Of a stretch of DNA of 64,000 nt, positions 10,631 to 21,133 are shown in pieces (position 1 is the first letter of the stretch; every line of letters begins with the position of its first letter). The translations under genes and the position numbers were made by a program. The stretch lies in the NCBI GenBank assembly GCA_018806915.1, contig JAGKQI010000104.1:1961001-2025000 (forward strand), in the 5' to 3' direction. Source of the DNA: Phytophthora colocasiae. Taxonomy: Eukaryota; Oomycota; Peronosporomycetes; Peronosporales; Peronosporaceae. The notes below the pieces were generated by a model. The model did not search any database and had not been told where the DNA came from. It saw only the letters and a program-made list of their open reading frames with translations.

Positions 10631-11802
10631 ATGCCGCCCCGTGCGCATAATAAACCCGTGGAGAAGAAGCGAGCACCGTCGAAGAAGACTGGAGCGGCCC
10701 CCAAGAAGAAGCAGAAGCGTAAGAACTCGTGGGACGACGAGGATGAAGACGGAGAGTTCGACGGTACTGGGGACAGCAGCAGCGAATCAGAGGAGGAGGT
10801 GCCAAAGCCTAAGAAGAAGCGCTCACGGCCTCGTAAAGATCCAAAGGCGGACGAGAAGATCTCAGTAGTACAGAAGAAGAAGAAGACAGCTAAAGAGAAG
10901 GACGATGACGACGAGCGTTTCCTTCTGGAGGAGAAATACAGGGGCAGGAAGCAGCAGTACGAGAAGGACAGTGAGCAGCTGCTGCAAGAGGTGCGTGACT
11001 TGGCGCTGCAGGAGAAAAAGACGCAGGAGAAACTCATCGAGAAGCTCAAGAAGGACATCACGACGCTGTCCAAGCAGGCCGAGACGGAGCGCAAGAAGCG
11101 CAAGAAAGAGGTGGACAAACTCGTGGCTGAGAAGATGCGCGACTACGAAGCCAAGCAGAGGAACAGAGATGACGGGGATGTGGAGAAGAGGGCGCTGCGG
11201 GAACGTATTAAGGAGCTGGAGTCCCAGTTTGCATCCTACAAAAGGAGCACAGGGCCTGATGACGTGGTAACGGTGAACGCTGCGGCGGCTTCAGCTACCA
11301 CAGCCATGCAGAACAGTGAGGCGATTTTGCAACTCAATCAAGCGAACAAGGTACTACTGGCTGCTTGTGGTGATTACAATTGTGACAATTCACGTTAACT
11401 TCCTGTTGTGCTCTGCTTCTTGTAGCTGCTCGAGCTGTACCGGTTGGTGACCAGCACGGACATTCGTCTAATCCAATCCGGTGACGACGACGACGATGCT
11501 GATGACTGCACCGAGGTCGTTTGTACGACAACAGACTCAGCAACTGGCAAACAATTCGAGTTCGAGCTAGCTGTTCCTGCCATCGCATCGAGCGAAATTG
11601 AATATCTTCCAAGCGAGACGCCGCCGAAGGGCATCACAGTGCCGTCATATTTACGAGTACGTGTGCACAGCATTCCATCTCTGTCATGACAAGAGCTGAC
11701 CTTTATCTGTGTTTCTAGGAGGAGCTGAGCTTCAGTAGGTCCGAGATGACCAAATTCATTCGATCAGTTCTTGACGTCGTCATTAGAAAGACGAAAGTAT
11801 AG
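10631..11802 (+). CDS. Chromosome segregation protein Csm1/Pcs1 (monopolin subunit)
   Basis: Three exons join in phase: 10631-11350, 11426-11656 and 11719-11802, giving 344 aa. The N-terminus is Lys-rich with an acidic patch and nuclear-localisation-like clusters (PKKKQKRK, PKKKRSRPR). A long coiled coil follows, about residues 95-200. The C-terminal 100 residues fit the globular Csm1/Pcs1 domain: LLELYRLVTSTDIRL, then CTTTDSATGKQFEFEL, IEYLPSE and FSRSEMTKFIRSVL. In fungi this V-shaped homodimer clamps kinetochore microtubule sites and recruits condensin. A similar nuclear role is inferred here. The stop codon sits in a TAGG repeat, and a Tc1 transposon begins only 16 bp further on, so the natural 3' UTR has been displaced. 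Confidence 0.8.
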
Positions 11803-11817
11803 GTAGGTAGGTAGGTA

Positions 11818-12029
11818 CAGTGCGCGCGGAAAATATAGCCGAAAACTCGGGTTTTTGCATTATTTTGTCAAATCAAACGCTTTGAAGCCAAGCGTTTTAG
11901 CCAATAACAAGCAGTTCTTGGCGGTCATTTTGCGGTGCCGCTTGCGTCAATCGGACTTGTGGGGGCCAAGCTACAGTCAAAAATCTACCGGGAGCGGGGG
12001 AGTCCAAGCGCGAAAAAGATAGACCAGGT
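11818..12029. repeat. Left terminal inverted repeat of Tc1 element A
   Basis: This 212-bp sequence is the reverse complement of 15745-15956. The one difference I found is in the GGGTTTTT run near the end (GGGGTTTT in the partner). Confidence 0.93.
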
Positions 12030-12324
12030 AAGTGTTTACAGTATTTGTCCGACAGTGTTATTAGAGTCAATAGAGGTCTTTAGCAGAACCGTCCAATCAA
12101 GAAAAGTCTGTTTGCCATCCGGAAATTTCGCCTAACCACAGCTCCCAATCGACAAGTGCGAACAAGTAAATGGTTTCGAATCTACAATTTGAAAAGAAAA
12201 ATACTGTTCGGTGTCTTTACTAAAACCACGTGGTGGCAGCACTAAATCTTAGGTGGCATAGGTGAAGTCAGAGGTCGCAGAACGCCCCCTGACACTCTGT
12301 AGGCAGACGAATATTCTCTAAGCA

Positions 12325-13511
12325 ATGGAGGTCTCATCCTCGAGCGGCGGAGACGACGCTAATCACGCTGTTTTAATAGTGCGAAGGCTAACATCGGGGC
12401 TGCGCCGTCACCACAAAAAGATTTATCTACTCCGAGTGTGGCGTCAAGCACAGATTGATGGGGACGCTGTTATCGCTGCAGCAATTTACACGGTATTGTC
12501 AGCGGATATGTCCCCCGAAGCCACTTTTCACGCGCCATTTAATTTCAACTCTCTGTCCAACGACCAGTGTATTGACAAGTTTCGATTCGAGAAGCACCAA
12601 ATAGTGGAGCTTGTCATTTTGTTGGGTGTGGAAGGAATACGAACGCGAGAGAGGACAGTAGCGTCAGGTGTTGAAGGTATTTGTATTGTTTTATACAAAC
12701 TTGCTGTCCCTGTGCGCTGGGTGGACCTGGAAGATTTTTCGGGCGCGACGCAAGTGGGTTATCCAACATTTTTCTCCATGTATTAACTTATATCGACAAG
12801 AAGTATGACCGACTTCTATATTTCTATCATGACTACGTCGCGCAAAATCTTCAAGACTACGCCGACGCAGTGTTCGATGCTGGGGGCCTCCTACAAAACG
12901 TGTGGGCCTTTATTGATGGTACGGTTAGAGGAATCTGCCGTCCTCAACCTCGGCACATCAAACGCGACGGGATGTTCATGAGCCAGAAGTCAGTGTACAA
13001 CGGACACAAACGCAAGCATGCCCTTAAGTACCAGACATTGACTACACCGGACGGATTAATCGTGCATCTTTATGGACCGTTTCCTGGTAGAAACCATGAT
13101 ATCAAACTTTTCAAGGAGTCCAAAATCTCTGAAAAGATTTTGAATGACACTCGCTTTCGTGGATTCCGTATTTATGGCGATCAAGCGTACGGGAACGACT
13201 CCATTTTGTGCTGCCCATACGCCGGTGCTGTTGGAAACTTATCGAGACAGCAGCGCCAAGTGAATGTAAGCATGAGTCGTGTTCGCGTATCGGTTGAATG
13301 GTCTTATGGTCAGGTTATAAACTATTGGACTGCACTCGACTTTAAGCGACAAGCCCGAGCCGGTGTCCAACCCGTTGGTGTAATGTACAGGGTCGGTGTA
13401 TTCCTCACGAACTGTATTGCCTGTGCTCAAGGTGGCAACACGATAAGTGATTACTTCAGACTGTCCCCTCCAAGTCTTGCAAAATATCTGAAGTTCATTT
13501 CAAATGAATGA
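12325..13511 (+). pseudogene. PIF/Harbinger DDE transposase, one frameshift
   Basis: This gene encodes a HARBI1-like DDE_4 endonuclease that excises and inserts the element with the help of its SANT-domain partner. The catalytic triad surroundings are all present: AFIDGT, IYGDQAYG and VEWSYG. The frame starting at 12325 runs through CIVLYKLAVPVRWVDLEDF and then leaves the family pattern. The frame with FGRDASGLSN carries on to 13511. The switch coincides with a run of five T at 12735-12739, where one base seems to be missing. Apart from this the reading is open throughout, so the copy is either freshly broken or affected by a homopolymer sequencing error. Confidence 0.85.
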
Positions 13512-13569
13512 AATGAAGATTAAGCCGTAGTTAATACAATGGTCTTCTTTTTAAATACAGAATGCATTC

Positions 13570-14409
13570 TCATTTGCTATCTGCCTTGGAAACTGCAGCA
13601 CCTAATGCCTTGACGCACTCTAGTATTAGCTGTCTGTTGCGTTCTTCGGACTCGCTTCGCGCTTGCTGCGCTCGTAATTCTGCTTGATTCTGAGCATCGA
13701 TCCGAGCCTGCTCGAGTTCGATCCTACGCATTTGTATGTTTCGCTCCAACGTCATCCGGTCCGCGTGTTGTTGTGCTTGGGCCGCCATTTGTTGCGCGAA
13801 CTGCTGCTGACGAAGCTCCATATCGTCGCGCAGACGCTTGTCTTGACGGTCAGCTTCCAGTTGAAATGCGCTTTTACGTTTATTGCGTCTAGGCTTTGCT
13901 GGTGTAGATTTGGTAGACGATGTTTCTCCGCAGTCATCGTTCTCCGAAGAGCTGCCATCGGAATAAGTTTGCTCCCCTCGCTGCGAGCGCCGAATCATCG
14001 CCTCTTCCACTATCTCCGACGCACAACGTGTTGTTCTTGTCTCTTCTGCTTTTTTTTTCCTTGACGCGGCCTTTTTGTCGTCTATGAATGCGTCTTCAAG
14101 CAGTACGTATTGCCTGACTAGCCCTACCAAGGTCTCATAGTGGCTTTGCTCGTTAACAGCTTCTAATGTCTCCTCAATGCCACTTCCTAGCGCAGAACGG
14201 AGCTCTCCTACACGCCAGTTCTTCTTGAGTAGCCGGACCCGGTCCCGAACTTGCTTCTCCCCCACGACCTCTTGGATTGCCGTTGACACCCGTTGCGCAA
14301 CGTGTGCCCACAGGCGAGCGGACTCCCCGTACTTTGCGGCAAACGGCTTTTGGACAATAGCCTCCCTCATTAGTTCCTTGTCATTTTCCTCTGTGAAGCG
14401 GAAAACCAT
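13570..14409 (-). CDS. Myb/SANT-like partner protein of the Harbinger element
   Basis: 279 aa from the Met at 14409 (MVFRFTEENDKEL); an upstream in-frame Met at 14457 is possible. The N-terminus resembles a Myb/SANT trihelix domain (LWAHVAQRVSTAI, VRDRVRLLKKNW). The middle is Ser/acidic with a basic PKPRRNKRKS patch suitable as a nuclear signal. The C-terminus is a Gln/Arg-rich coiled coil (LRQQQFAQQMAAQAQQHADR). In PIF/Harbinger elements such proteins bind the subterminal DNA and bring the transposase into the nucleus. The reading frame is intact and convergent with the transposase gene, with about 60 bp between stops. Confidence 0.82.
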   Translation of the reverse strand: MVFRFTEENDKELMREAIVQKPFAAKYGESARLWAHVAQRVSTAIQEVVGEKQVRDRVRLLKKNWRVGELRSALGSGIEETLEAVNEQSHYETLVGLVRQYVLLEDAFIDDKKAASRKKKAEETRTTRCASEIVEEAMIRRSQRGEQTYSDGSSSENDDCGETSSTKSTPAKPRRNKRKSAFQLEADRQDKRLRDDMELRQQQFAQQMAAQAQQHADRMTLERNIQMRRIELEQARIDAQNQAELRAQQARSESEERNRQLILECVKALGAAVSKADSK

Positions 14410-14626
14410 CTTGTAGCTTTGGCACAGATTGTAGAGTGAGTAAAATGTGACTCTCATTGTGCTAATTACAGGCTATTTGGCATCAGGCTGCGAGGAACGA
14501 GGACTGTTGTGTTAAAGTTAGACGATTCAGTTTGACGGTCTCATTACAGCTGTCTGTAAAATTCAAACTGACACAGTTCTGCTAAAGACCTCTAATTAAG
14601 TGTTCTAATCTATTGCTACTGCTTCT

Positions 14627-15621
14627 TTAGTAATCAATCTTGCGGCCGTCGGCCTTGTGGACTTTTAGGCAGCGAGTTTTCATCGAGCGAACAAGACTTT
14701 CCAACGTTGACACAGGTATCGCGTTCCAGGCGGTCTTGATAGCCTCGATCAGCTCGCTCTTACTGTCATATTGCTTCCCGTTGATGTATACAGCCCGAGC
14801 AAGAATTCCCCACAGATTTTCGATAGGATTTAGGTCTGGAGACTTGGCCGGCCACCACATCACCTTGACTTTGTTGTCCTTCAAAAACTCTTTAGCAACT
14901 TTTGCAGTGTGGATGGAGGCGTTATCTTGTTGAAATTCAAATCGTAGGCCGTGATTCAAGTGCGCAAAAGGAAACAAATAGTCCCCCAGCGTGTCGATGT
15001 ACTTTTCTGCGTTCTGCTTGCCTTCTAGGAAAGCCAGATCAGACTTACCCTTGGCACTAAAAGCCCCCCAAATGAACACGCCCCCACCACCCGACTGACG
15101 CTTAGAGAATATCTGCTTGTCCTTTCTTAGATCTCTCCAATAGTATTGGTAGCCATCAGGGCCATCGAGGTTAAATTTCTTCTCGTCTGAGAAGATTACA
15201 CGTCCCCATTTGTCGCCGTGTTCAACATGTTGAAGTGCCCACTTCAACCTGGCTGCAATGTGCGCAGCCGTGAGCACAGGGCTCGACACTCTCTTCTCGT
15301 GGACCATGTTCTCGGAGTTGTATAACACCTCCTGCACCCGACGGACCGAGATGGGCAGCTGCAGCCCGTCTTTGAGCTGCCTAGCGCTCACACCAGTCTT
15401 TGATGCCTCACGAAGGAGACGACGCTCAGCAGCAATAGTCAGCTTTCTGGGCCTTCCTGAGCTCTTCTTCGAGCCATACGACTCTGGATCATTCAGGAAG
15501 CTTTTACGACCTTCCATGACCGCCCTACACGTGCTGCGATAGCGCTGACGGACAGCCCGCACTCTTGGTGAGCGAGAATCTTACCCTTCTCGATGTCTGT
15601 TAACGGCTTGCCTCTCCCCAT
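14627..15621 (-). pseudogene. Tc1-type transposase of element A, one frameshift
   Basis: The family start (MGRGKPLTDIEKGKILAHQ) lies at 15621 and runs into a HTH region. The frame is then lost at the four-T run 15502-15505 (AAAA on the coding strand), where one base appears to be missing. From there the open frame continues to the stop at 14627. The GRPRK hook, the second HTH and the full DDE domain are present: IFSDEKKFNLDGPDG, QQDNASIH and SPDLNPIENLWG. The last two acidic residues are 34 apart, which defines DD34E Tc1. Only the N-terminal DNA-binding part is affected. Confidence 0.88.
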
Positions 15622-15744
15622 CTACAGAAATCAACAAGAAGCCCACCATTAGCAACCACCGGTTAGGACATCTACACGCTGCGATAAGAGACGCTAAAAC
15701 GCGTAGATGGCGGCGAAGGCGACGTCAAACTGGAGCAAACGCCC

Positions 15745-15956
15745 ACCTGGTCTATCTTTTTCGCGCTTGGACTCCCCCGCTCCCGGTAGATTTTTGACTG
15801 TAGCTTGGCCCCCACAAGTCCGATTGACGCAAGCGGCACCGCAAAATGACCGCCAAGAACTGCTTGTTATTGGCTAAAACGCTTGGCTTCAAAGCGTTTG
15901 ATTTGACAAAATAATGCAAAACCCCGAGTTTTCGGCTATATTTTCCGCGCGCACTG
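15745..15956. repeat. Right terminal inverted repeat of Tc1 element A
   Basis: This is the 212-bp partner of 11818-12029. It ends GCACTG followed by the TA duplication at 15957-15958. Confidence 0.93.
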
Positions 15957-15966
15957 TAGGTAGGTA

Positions 15967-17530
15967 CAGTGCACGCCGGAATTATAAACGCACCAGAAAA
16001 TTGACTTTCCTGAAAACCATCTTCAGTGTTTCCAGCCGAACCAACCCTTACAGACTACTGGACGACAATAGAAAACGTATGCAAAACGGAGAAATGGAAA
16101 AGCTGGTGTCGTTCAAGAGCAATCGGCAAAAATCATGTTTTGGCTCGGGTCAAAAGTATAAACGCACTGGTCAGTTTTTTATTACGGGCGGTAATAAACG
16201 AAATATAAGCGGTCTTATTGGTAATAAATGAAACAGATAAATAGCGGTTTGAAAAACGTTTCAGATACCACCACTTGTTTTTTTGGGGAGGTGACAACTA
16301 TGCCTCGCGGCAAGCAGTTAAGCCAGGAAGAATGCATGAAGATAAACAAGCTGCTAAGAGAGGGAAAAAGCAACAGAGCAGTGGCAAATGAGATTGGACG
16401 CAGTGAGACGGCTATAAGGAACTACTTAAAGCGCGGCAATGCTTCATTAGTGACCAAGAGAACCAGGAGAAGGCCAAAATTGAATGACCGAGAGTCGAGG
16501 CGTGTTGTTTGGCTGGCTGTAGCGCGAAATCTATCAGCTTCCCACATATCTAGTCATTTGCCATGCCGTCCTAGTAAGTCTACCGTGCTACGTGTGCTGC
16601 GTAAACACCGCTACATCACATTTGCTAAACGCAAACTCACTCCAACCATCAAGCCTCACCACAAGAAGGCTCGAGTGGCTTTTGCGGAACGTTACCGTGG
16701 CAAACGCGTATTCTGGCGGCGCGTGGTGTTCACAGACGAAAAGAAGTTCAATTTGATGGCCCTGATGGGTTCCGTTACTACTGGCATGACATGCGAGCCG
16801 AGCCGAAATACATGTCGAAGCGGGTGAACGGTGGGGGAAGCGTCATGATTTGGGCAGGGGTGAACTGGTACGGCAACACCGAGATCGTCTTTTTAAAGGG
16901 CAAGCAAGGTGCTAGCAACTACACTGAAACTCTTCGCAGCAGCTTGCTACCTTACATGAGAGAACTTAAGTCGAATATTGGCGATTTGGACCCAATATTT
17001 CAGCACGATAACGCGTCCATTCACTCGGCAAGACTCACGAAGGACTTCCTCGCGGTAAATAACATTACTACGCTACCATGGCCGGCGAAGAGCCCCGATC
17101 TCAACATCATAGAGAACGTTTGGGGACTTCTGGCTCGCAAAGTATATGCAAACGGTCGCCAATTTGAGAGGGCCGCCGATTTGATCAAACAGATCAAGTT
17201 AGAGTGGTCTCGAATTGATCCAACGTACATTAAAAGTTAGTTAGGAGTGTTCTAAGCGACTGGAAGCGACACGGTTGCTGAAAGGCTCGAAGACTCCCTA
17301 CTAGAGCCCAACCAATTTTGGCAAGTAGAGTGCGTTTATACTTTTGACCCGAGCCAAAACATGTTTTTTGCCGATTGCTCTTGAACGACACCAGCTTTTC
17401 CATTTCTCCGTTTTGCATACGTTTTCTATTGTCGTCCAGTAGTCTGTAAGGGTTGGTTTGGCTGGAAACACTGAAGATGGTTTTCAGGAAAGTCAATTTT
17501 CTGGTGCGTTTATAATTCCGGCGTGCACTG
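15967..17530. mobile_element. Tc1-type transposon B
   Basis: This 1564-bp element starts CAGTGCACGCCGGAATTATA and is flanked by TA (15965-15966 and 17531-17532). Inverted repeats of 202 bp are at 15967-16168 and 17329-17530, with at least one mismatch. Only GG plus the two TA duplications separates it from element A. Both therefore entered the same TAGG microsatellite after the Csm1 stop codon. The terminal sequences of A and B share only CAGTGC at the tip, so they belong to different families. Confidence 0.93.
16300..17240 (+). pseudogene. Tc1-type transposase of element B, one frameshift
   Basis: The start MPRGKQLSQEECMKINKLL is followed by paired HTH motifs (SNRAVANEIGRSETAIRNYL) and a DDE domain. 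The first catalytic Asp is in VVFTDEKKFNL. The frame is lost at about 16753-16756, where one G seems to be missing before the DGPDG motif. The other frame resumes (16791-17240) with FQHDNASIH and SPDLNIIENVWG, spacing DD34E. The C-terminus ends within the element, about 90 bp before the right inverted repeat. It is probably not autonomous unless the indel is a sequencing error. Confidence 0.88.
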
Positions 17531-17658
17531 TAGGTGCGTACTCTCAGAACCAAGGTGGTGGCTGGGGATAGGATGGGTGGTGCTCGTCGCCAACTTCAAA
17601 CGTGATTTTGCTTCCCCCTTTGCTCGCTTTGAACGTCTATTATCACGCGGCAACATCT

Positions 17659-18787
17659 CTATTCCATCGGTACAGCCTCGACCTGTGGTTCGTTCTCGAC
17701 ATTAGTAGTCGCAGTCTCAGCTAGAGTTGACTCCGTGAAATTCTCGTCAGCCAGCGTTTTAGCCTTCGAGATCGCCCGAAACTGCTTGTACTCATCCTTG
17801 GATAGTAGCGATTCCTGTATTTCCGCGACCTCCACCTTCTTGGGTTGAATGATGACAAGATACCCGTCCGATTGGTGCTGCAATAGATGCCAACGCGTGT
17901 TAGCCAACAGTACGTGCACGTTTAGCAGAGGACAAACTCACCTTCTGCTTCAACAGTTCCGGTTCTCTCTGCAGACGCTCATTGACTTCAATCAATGCAC
18001 CTCGAATGCAGCTGTAGAGCTTAAATTCACGGCCACTCTTGCACTTGAGGACAGCAAGTACCGTGTCAGGCATCATGAAGCGTCCACCTTTCTTCTTCTT
18101 GCCCGTCACACGGCTATCCAGCACACTCTGTGTGAACTCAACGCTCACGAGTTCCTCCTGCATCACAGGGTGCGTCTCAGCCACGCCCACCACACACAAT
18201 CGGTTGGAGTGCATGTGCACGTATTGGTCCTCCATTGGTTTTCCCTTTATGTCACACGAGAACATCTCCGTGTAGTAGCGCTCGATCTACAGGAATCAGT
18301 CAGTCTTCTGTCATATATAGTAGCTGTCACAGGCTGCAAACTGCAACTTACCATTGTGCCTCTACGCTTGGAAGTGACGGCGCCTGCGTCTGCCGTCTGG
18401 AATTGTTCCTCAGCCCGATGGATGGCCTGTTCCCGAATGAGTCTCCGCTGAGCTGCCACCGAGTGCGTGTCATTGTCATTTACCTCCGCTCTGCACGCAA
18501 CAACCAGAAATGTAAAGCCTATCGGAAACAGCAAAATATGATACAAGCAACACAATTAAAACTCACCGTCCGTGTGCGAATTTGCAATTGAAGAATGGAC
18601 ATCCACCAGGCTTGTCGAAGTGTTTGCACAGAGCGCTTTTGCGCATCCGCTCACGTCTCTCCACGCGTCGTTTCTTGATCACGGGGGCAAGAGATGAAGG
18701 CGAAGAAGTTGAGGCCATCGGTGCCTCCGTATTAGGAGTTGGAGGTACAAGCGACTCTGCTGCTTCGGTTCGATCGACCGTCGTCAT
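17659..18787 (-). CDS. Abitram/Simiate-like protein with N-terminal CCCH zinc finger
   Basis: Four exons join in phase: 18567-18787, 18352-18490, 17942-18286 and 17659-17877, giving 307 aa. Residues from about 120 on match the Abitram (FAM206A/Simiate) family. Examples are IERYYTEMFSCDIKGKPMED, the HSNRLCVVGVAETHPV core, SCIRGALIEVNERL and SDGYLVIIQPK. Abitram is a small nuclear and actin-associated protein with a biotinyl/lipoyl-like fold that influences transcription. The first exon adds a zinc finger, CKHFDKPGGCPFFNCKFAH, with C-x8-C-x4-C-x3-H spacing. This is close to RNA-binding CCCH fingers but one residue short in the second interval. Animal Abitram lacks this domain, so an RNA-linked role is inferred. 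The phase match argues against two separate genes. Confidence 0.82.
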
Positions 18788-18957
18788 GGTTGCAGTGGTG
18801 AATAGTGGTGAGTTTTTGTATTGATTTTTTGTGGGCCAATCATTGTTTAGATTTTAAACAGTTTGGGCTTTTCCTCTATTGCTGTATTGCCACAGTACCA
18901 AGCATTGAAGGTCGAACTGGTAGATGGCAACAGCGTGGTTTGTTGTACCCTGTACAA

Positions 18958-19908
18958 CTACGGAATCTCACGGAAAGGAGACCAATCGCGGTAGCAGGAA
19001 TCGAACACCTTTTCGATGCATTCGTCCGCCTGTACAGGAAATCAAAAAAGAGTAAGTAGGGATAGCTAGATGCAGTGGAGAATTTGAACGTACCCTGCCC
19101 TTGCAAGCGTCGTTCTGCTCGATAGATAACTTTGCTCGTCGTCGTGTACACATCTGTGGTCAACGATCAAAACCGCACAGTCAGTAAACGTTATGTGGAA
19201 ATACATGCTGGGCAAACTTCGACGTACCTGGTGCTGCTTGCTCACATTGAAATTCTTGCGGAAGAACTCGTACTTCCAGTTGCAGTCACCACTCAACGCA
19301 GCAGCACGAATCTATCGCAAGATAAACGGTTAACGCCTCGCCCCACCTTCCTCCGTCCGCATTGCAGTACCACCTCACCTCACTGCAAGCATGGTGCTCG
19401 CACTTGTTCCAGTCGATCTTGTTGCGACAGTGATCGAACGCGTGGATCAACTCGTGCGCCATGGTGCGATCCATCCACTCTTGGTCGGGAATGTGGTTCT
19501 GGCACAGCACCACCTGCAACAACAGCAACAGTTCATCTTCTCTTCTTCTTTTTTTTACTGCATCAAACAATATCCACCCACCCCAGGTTTGCTCTCATTG
19601 TCCAGATGAAATCCTCCGTTAATCTTGCCCTCGCATTCCACGCTAGAGAAGAAACCCGGTTCCAGACTGCAGCCCATCTTGTCCATGGCGTCCACCAAAA
19701 ACTTGACACGGGAACCTATAGCAAGAACACAGCAGTGTCACAGTCTCGAGCGATACCGCAGTTATCCAGCATTTCTGCAGGTTCTATCGCGTTTTATTCA
19801 CGCACATTTGGTAAGAGACTTCTCTCGCATGTCCTCGCATTTCTGGTGGCGTTCCTCCTCCTCACTGAGGGCTGGAGCCGCCTTGAACGTCTTCTTGAGC
19901 GCCTCCAT
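18958..19908 (-). CDS. ATP23: Mitochondrial inner membrane metalloprotease ATP23
   Basis: Six exons join in phase: 19806-19908, 19582-19715, 19379-19513, 19228-19311, 19094-19153 and 18958-19029, giving 195 aa, close to the family norm. ATP23 processes the Atp6 precursor and chaperones F1Fo-ATP synthase assembly in the intermembrane space. The zinc protease motif is HELIHAFD within [18 protein letters not shown]. Conserved Cys-rich landmarks include [41 protein letters not shown] and CYRDWSPF. The many cysteines fit oxidative import through Mia40. A CCAAT box (19979-19983) and an inverse ATTGG (20015-20019) lie upstream of the start and could be part of the promoter. Confidence 0.93.
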
Positions 19909-20255
19909 TGCGTCCTCCCAATCAAAATGTCACCACAACTTGAGTGCACTTTATAGGTACAGCAACTAAAAAGACAAGCCAATCAGATATGTGAAGAGAA
20001 AATAAAGAGGTAATGATTGGCTCGCTTTTTTACAGACAGCATCTATAACCGAATGTGTTTCTGCATGTGCGGCTCATAGACGTCCCCCTGCTTGACATGC
20101 TTCCAACTACCAAGATCGAGGACAAGTGTGGGGATTGCAATGGGTCATTATGCATGATAAAGTCTGAAGCGAGACGACGCAAAAGCGACACCAAACACGC
20201 TGCTATCTGTAAGTAGGGGTTGCACTGTTAGGAGAGGAAGCGAACGCCCAAAGCT

Positions 20256-20872
20256 CTATTCCAGTTCCACAACTGCGCCCACAGCCTTAAGCTTCTCGAT
20301 GAGTTCGTCGGCCTCCTCCTTCTTCACGTCCTTCTTTAATGTACTGGGGGCTCCCTCCACGAGCTCCTTGGCCTCCTTCAGGCCCAGACCGGTGATGGCG
20401 CGCACCTCCTTGATAACCTTAATCTTGCTCTTGGCATCGAAGCTGGCCAGCTTCACGTCGAAGGCAGTCTTCTCATCCTTGGTCTCCTCAGCAGCAGGAG
20501 CGGCACCGCCGGCACCGCCGCCACCCATGCCCACCTGGAACGCGGATTCAGCAATTCCGAACTTGGCCTGTATTTAAAAAAAAATAATTCCACAACATTA
20601 GCATAAAGCTCAGCAGAAAACAGCGTTCCAAATTTGTCGTGACGAACCTGAATAGCGTGCGAAAGCTCAGCGATCTCCACCATGTTAAGGTCGAGGATCT
20701 GGTCCAGCACAGTCTGCACCTTAGGAGACAGAGCCAATTCCTCCTCAGCAGTAGCGGGGATCTTAGCAGCTTCCTCGGAGAAAAAGGCCACCTGGGTAAG
20801 ACGCATGTTGTTCACACACGTGCGACGCGTGGCCGCGCTGCGGAGCGCCGCTCGAGATACGCGCGAGAGCAT
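20256..20872 (-). CDS. MRPL12: Mitochondrial ribosomal protein bL12m (L7/L12)
   Basis: Two exons, 20648-20872 and 20256-20567, join in phase 0 to give 178 aa. The N-terminus [17 protein letters not shown] is Arg/Ala-rich without acidic residues, typical of a mitochondrial presequence. The dimerisation domain follows ([20 protein letters not shown]), then a Gly/Ala/Pro hinge ([14 protein letters not shown]). The C-terminal factor-binding domain is [34 protein letters not shown], then [13 protein letters not shown]. It forms the ribosomal stalk that recruits translation factors. An intron separates the N-terminal domain from the rest. Confidence 0.94.
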
Positions 20873-21133
20873 TCTAAAGCTGTCGAGGAACGCTGGAGGA
20901 CAGTCGGGAATTTGGGGCCACAAGCCGCTAATGAGGAGCTCCAAAAGCGTCTCGCGACCACGAACCACAGAAAAACATTTCAGCCACTTAGAAGTCAAAA
21001 AGACAAATGAAGCATTTTAACTGGTTTAAATTCCGATATGGGATTTTGACCAATATCATGACAGCATATCAAAGAGCTACGTGTCAGTTGGGAGATCCGC
21101 AGTGCACGAAGAGCAGCTCCAGTTCCTCTCGAT
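20873..21133. promoter_or_regulatory. Divergent promoter region between bL12m and ribophorin I genes
   Basis: The two genes are transcribed outwards from this 261-bp interval, so both promoters must be compact. I recognise no specific motif with confidence. Confidence 0.45.

Larger units (their letters stand above)
12072..14593. mobile_element. PIF/Harbinger transposon nested inside Tc1 element A
   Basis: Both ends carry a 21-bp inverted repeat, AGAGGTCTTTAGCAGAACYG plus T, with one mismatch. Three-base direct duplications AAT flank it (12069-12071 and 14594-14596), matching the 3-bp target duplications of PIF/Harbinger. It holds the two genes expected of the superfamily: a DDE transposase (+) and a Myb/SANT-like partner (-), arranged tail to tail. 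It interrupts the noncoding part of the Tc1 element downstream of that transposase stop, so it is the younger insertion. Confidence 0.9.
11818..15956. mobile_element. Tc1-type transposon A, carrying a nested PIF/Harbinger element
   Basis: The ends begin CAGTGCGCGCGGAAAATATA and are flanked by TA on both sides (11816-11817 and 15957-15958), the target duplication of Tc1/mariner. Terminal inverted repeats are 212 bp with one difference seen by eye. Without the nested Harbinger block the element would be about 1.6 kb, a normal Tc1 size. Its transposase lies on the minus strand (14627-15621) and is frameshifted. The near-identity of the ends suggests recent insertion. Confidence 0.93.
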
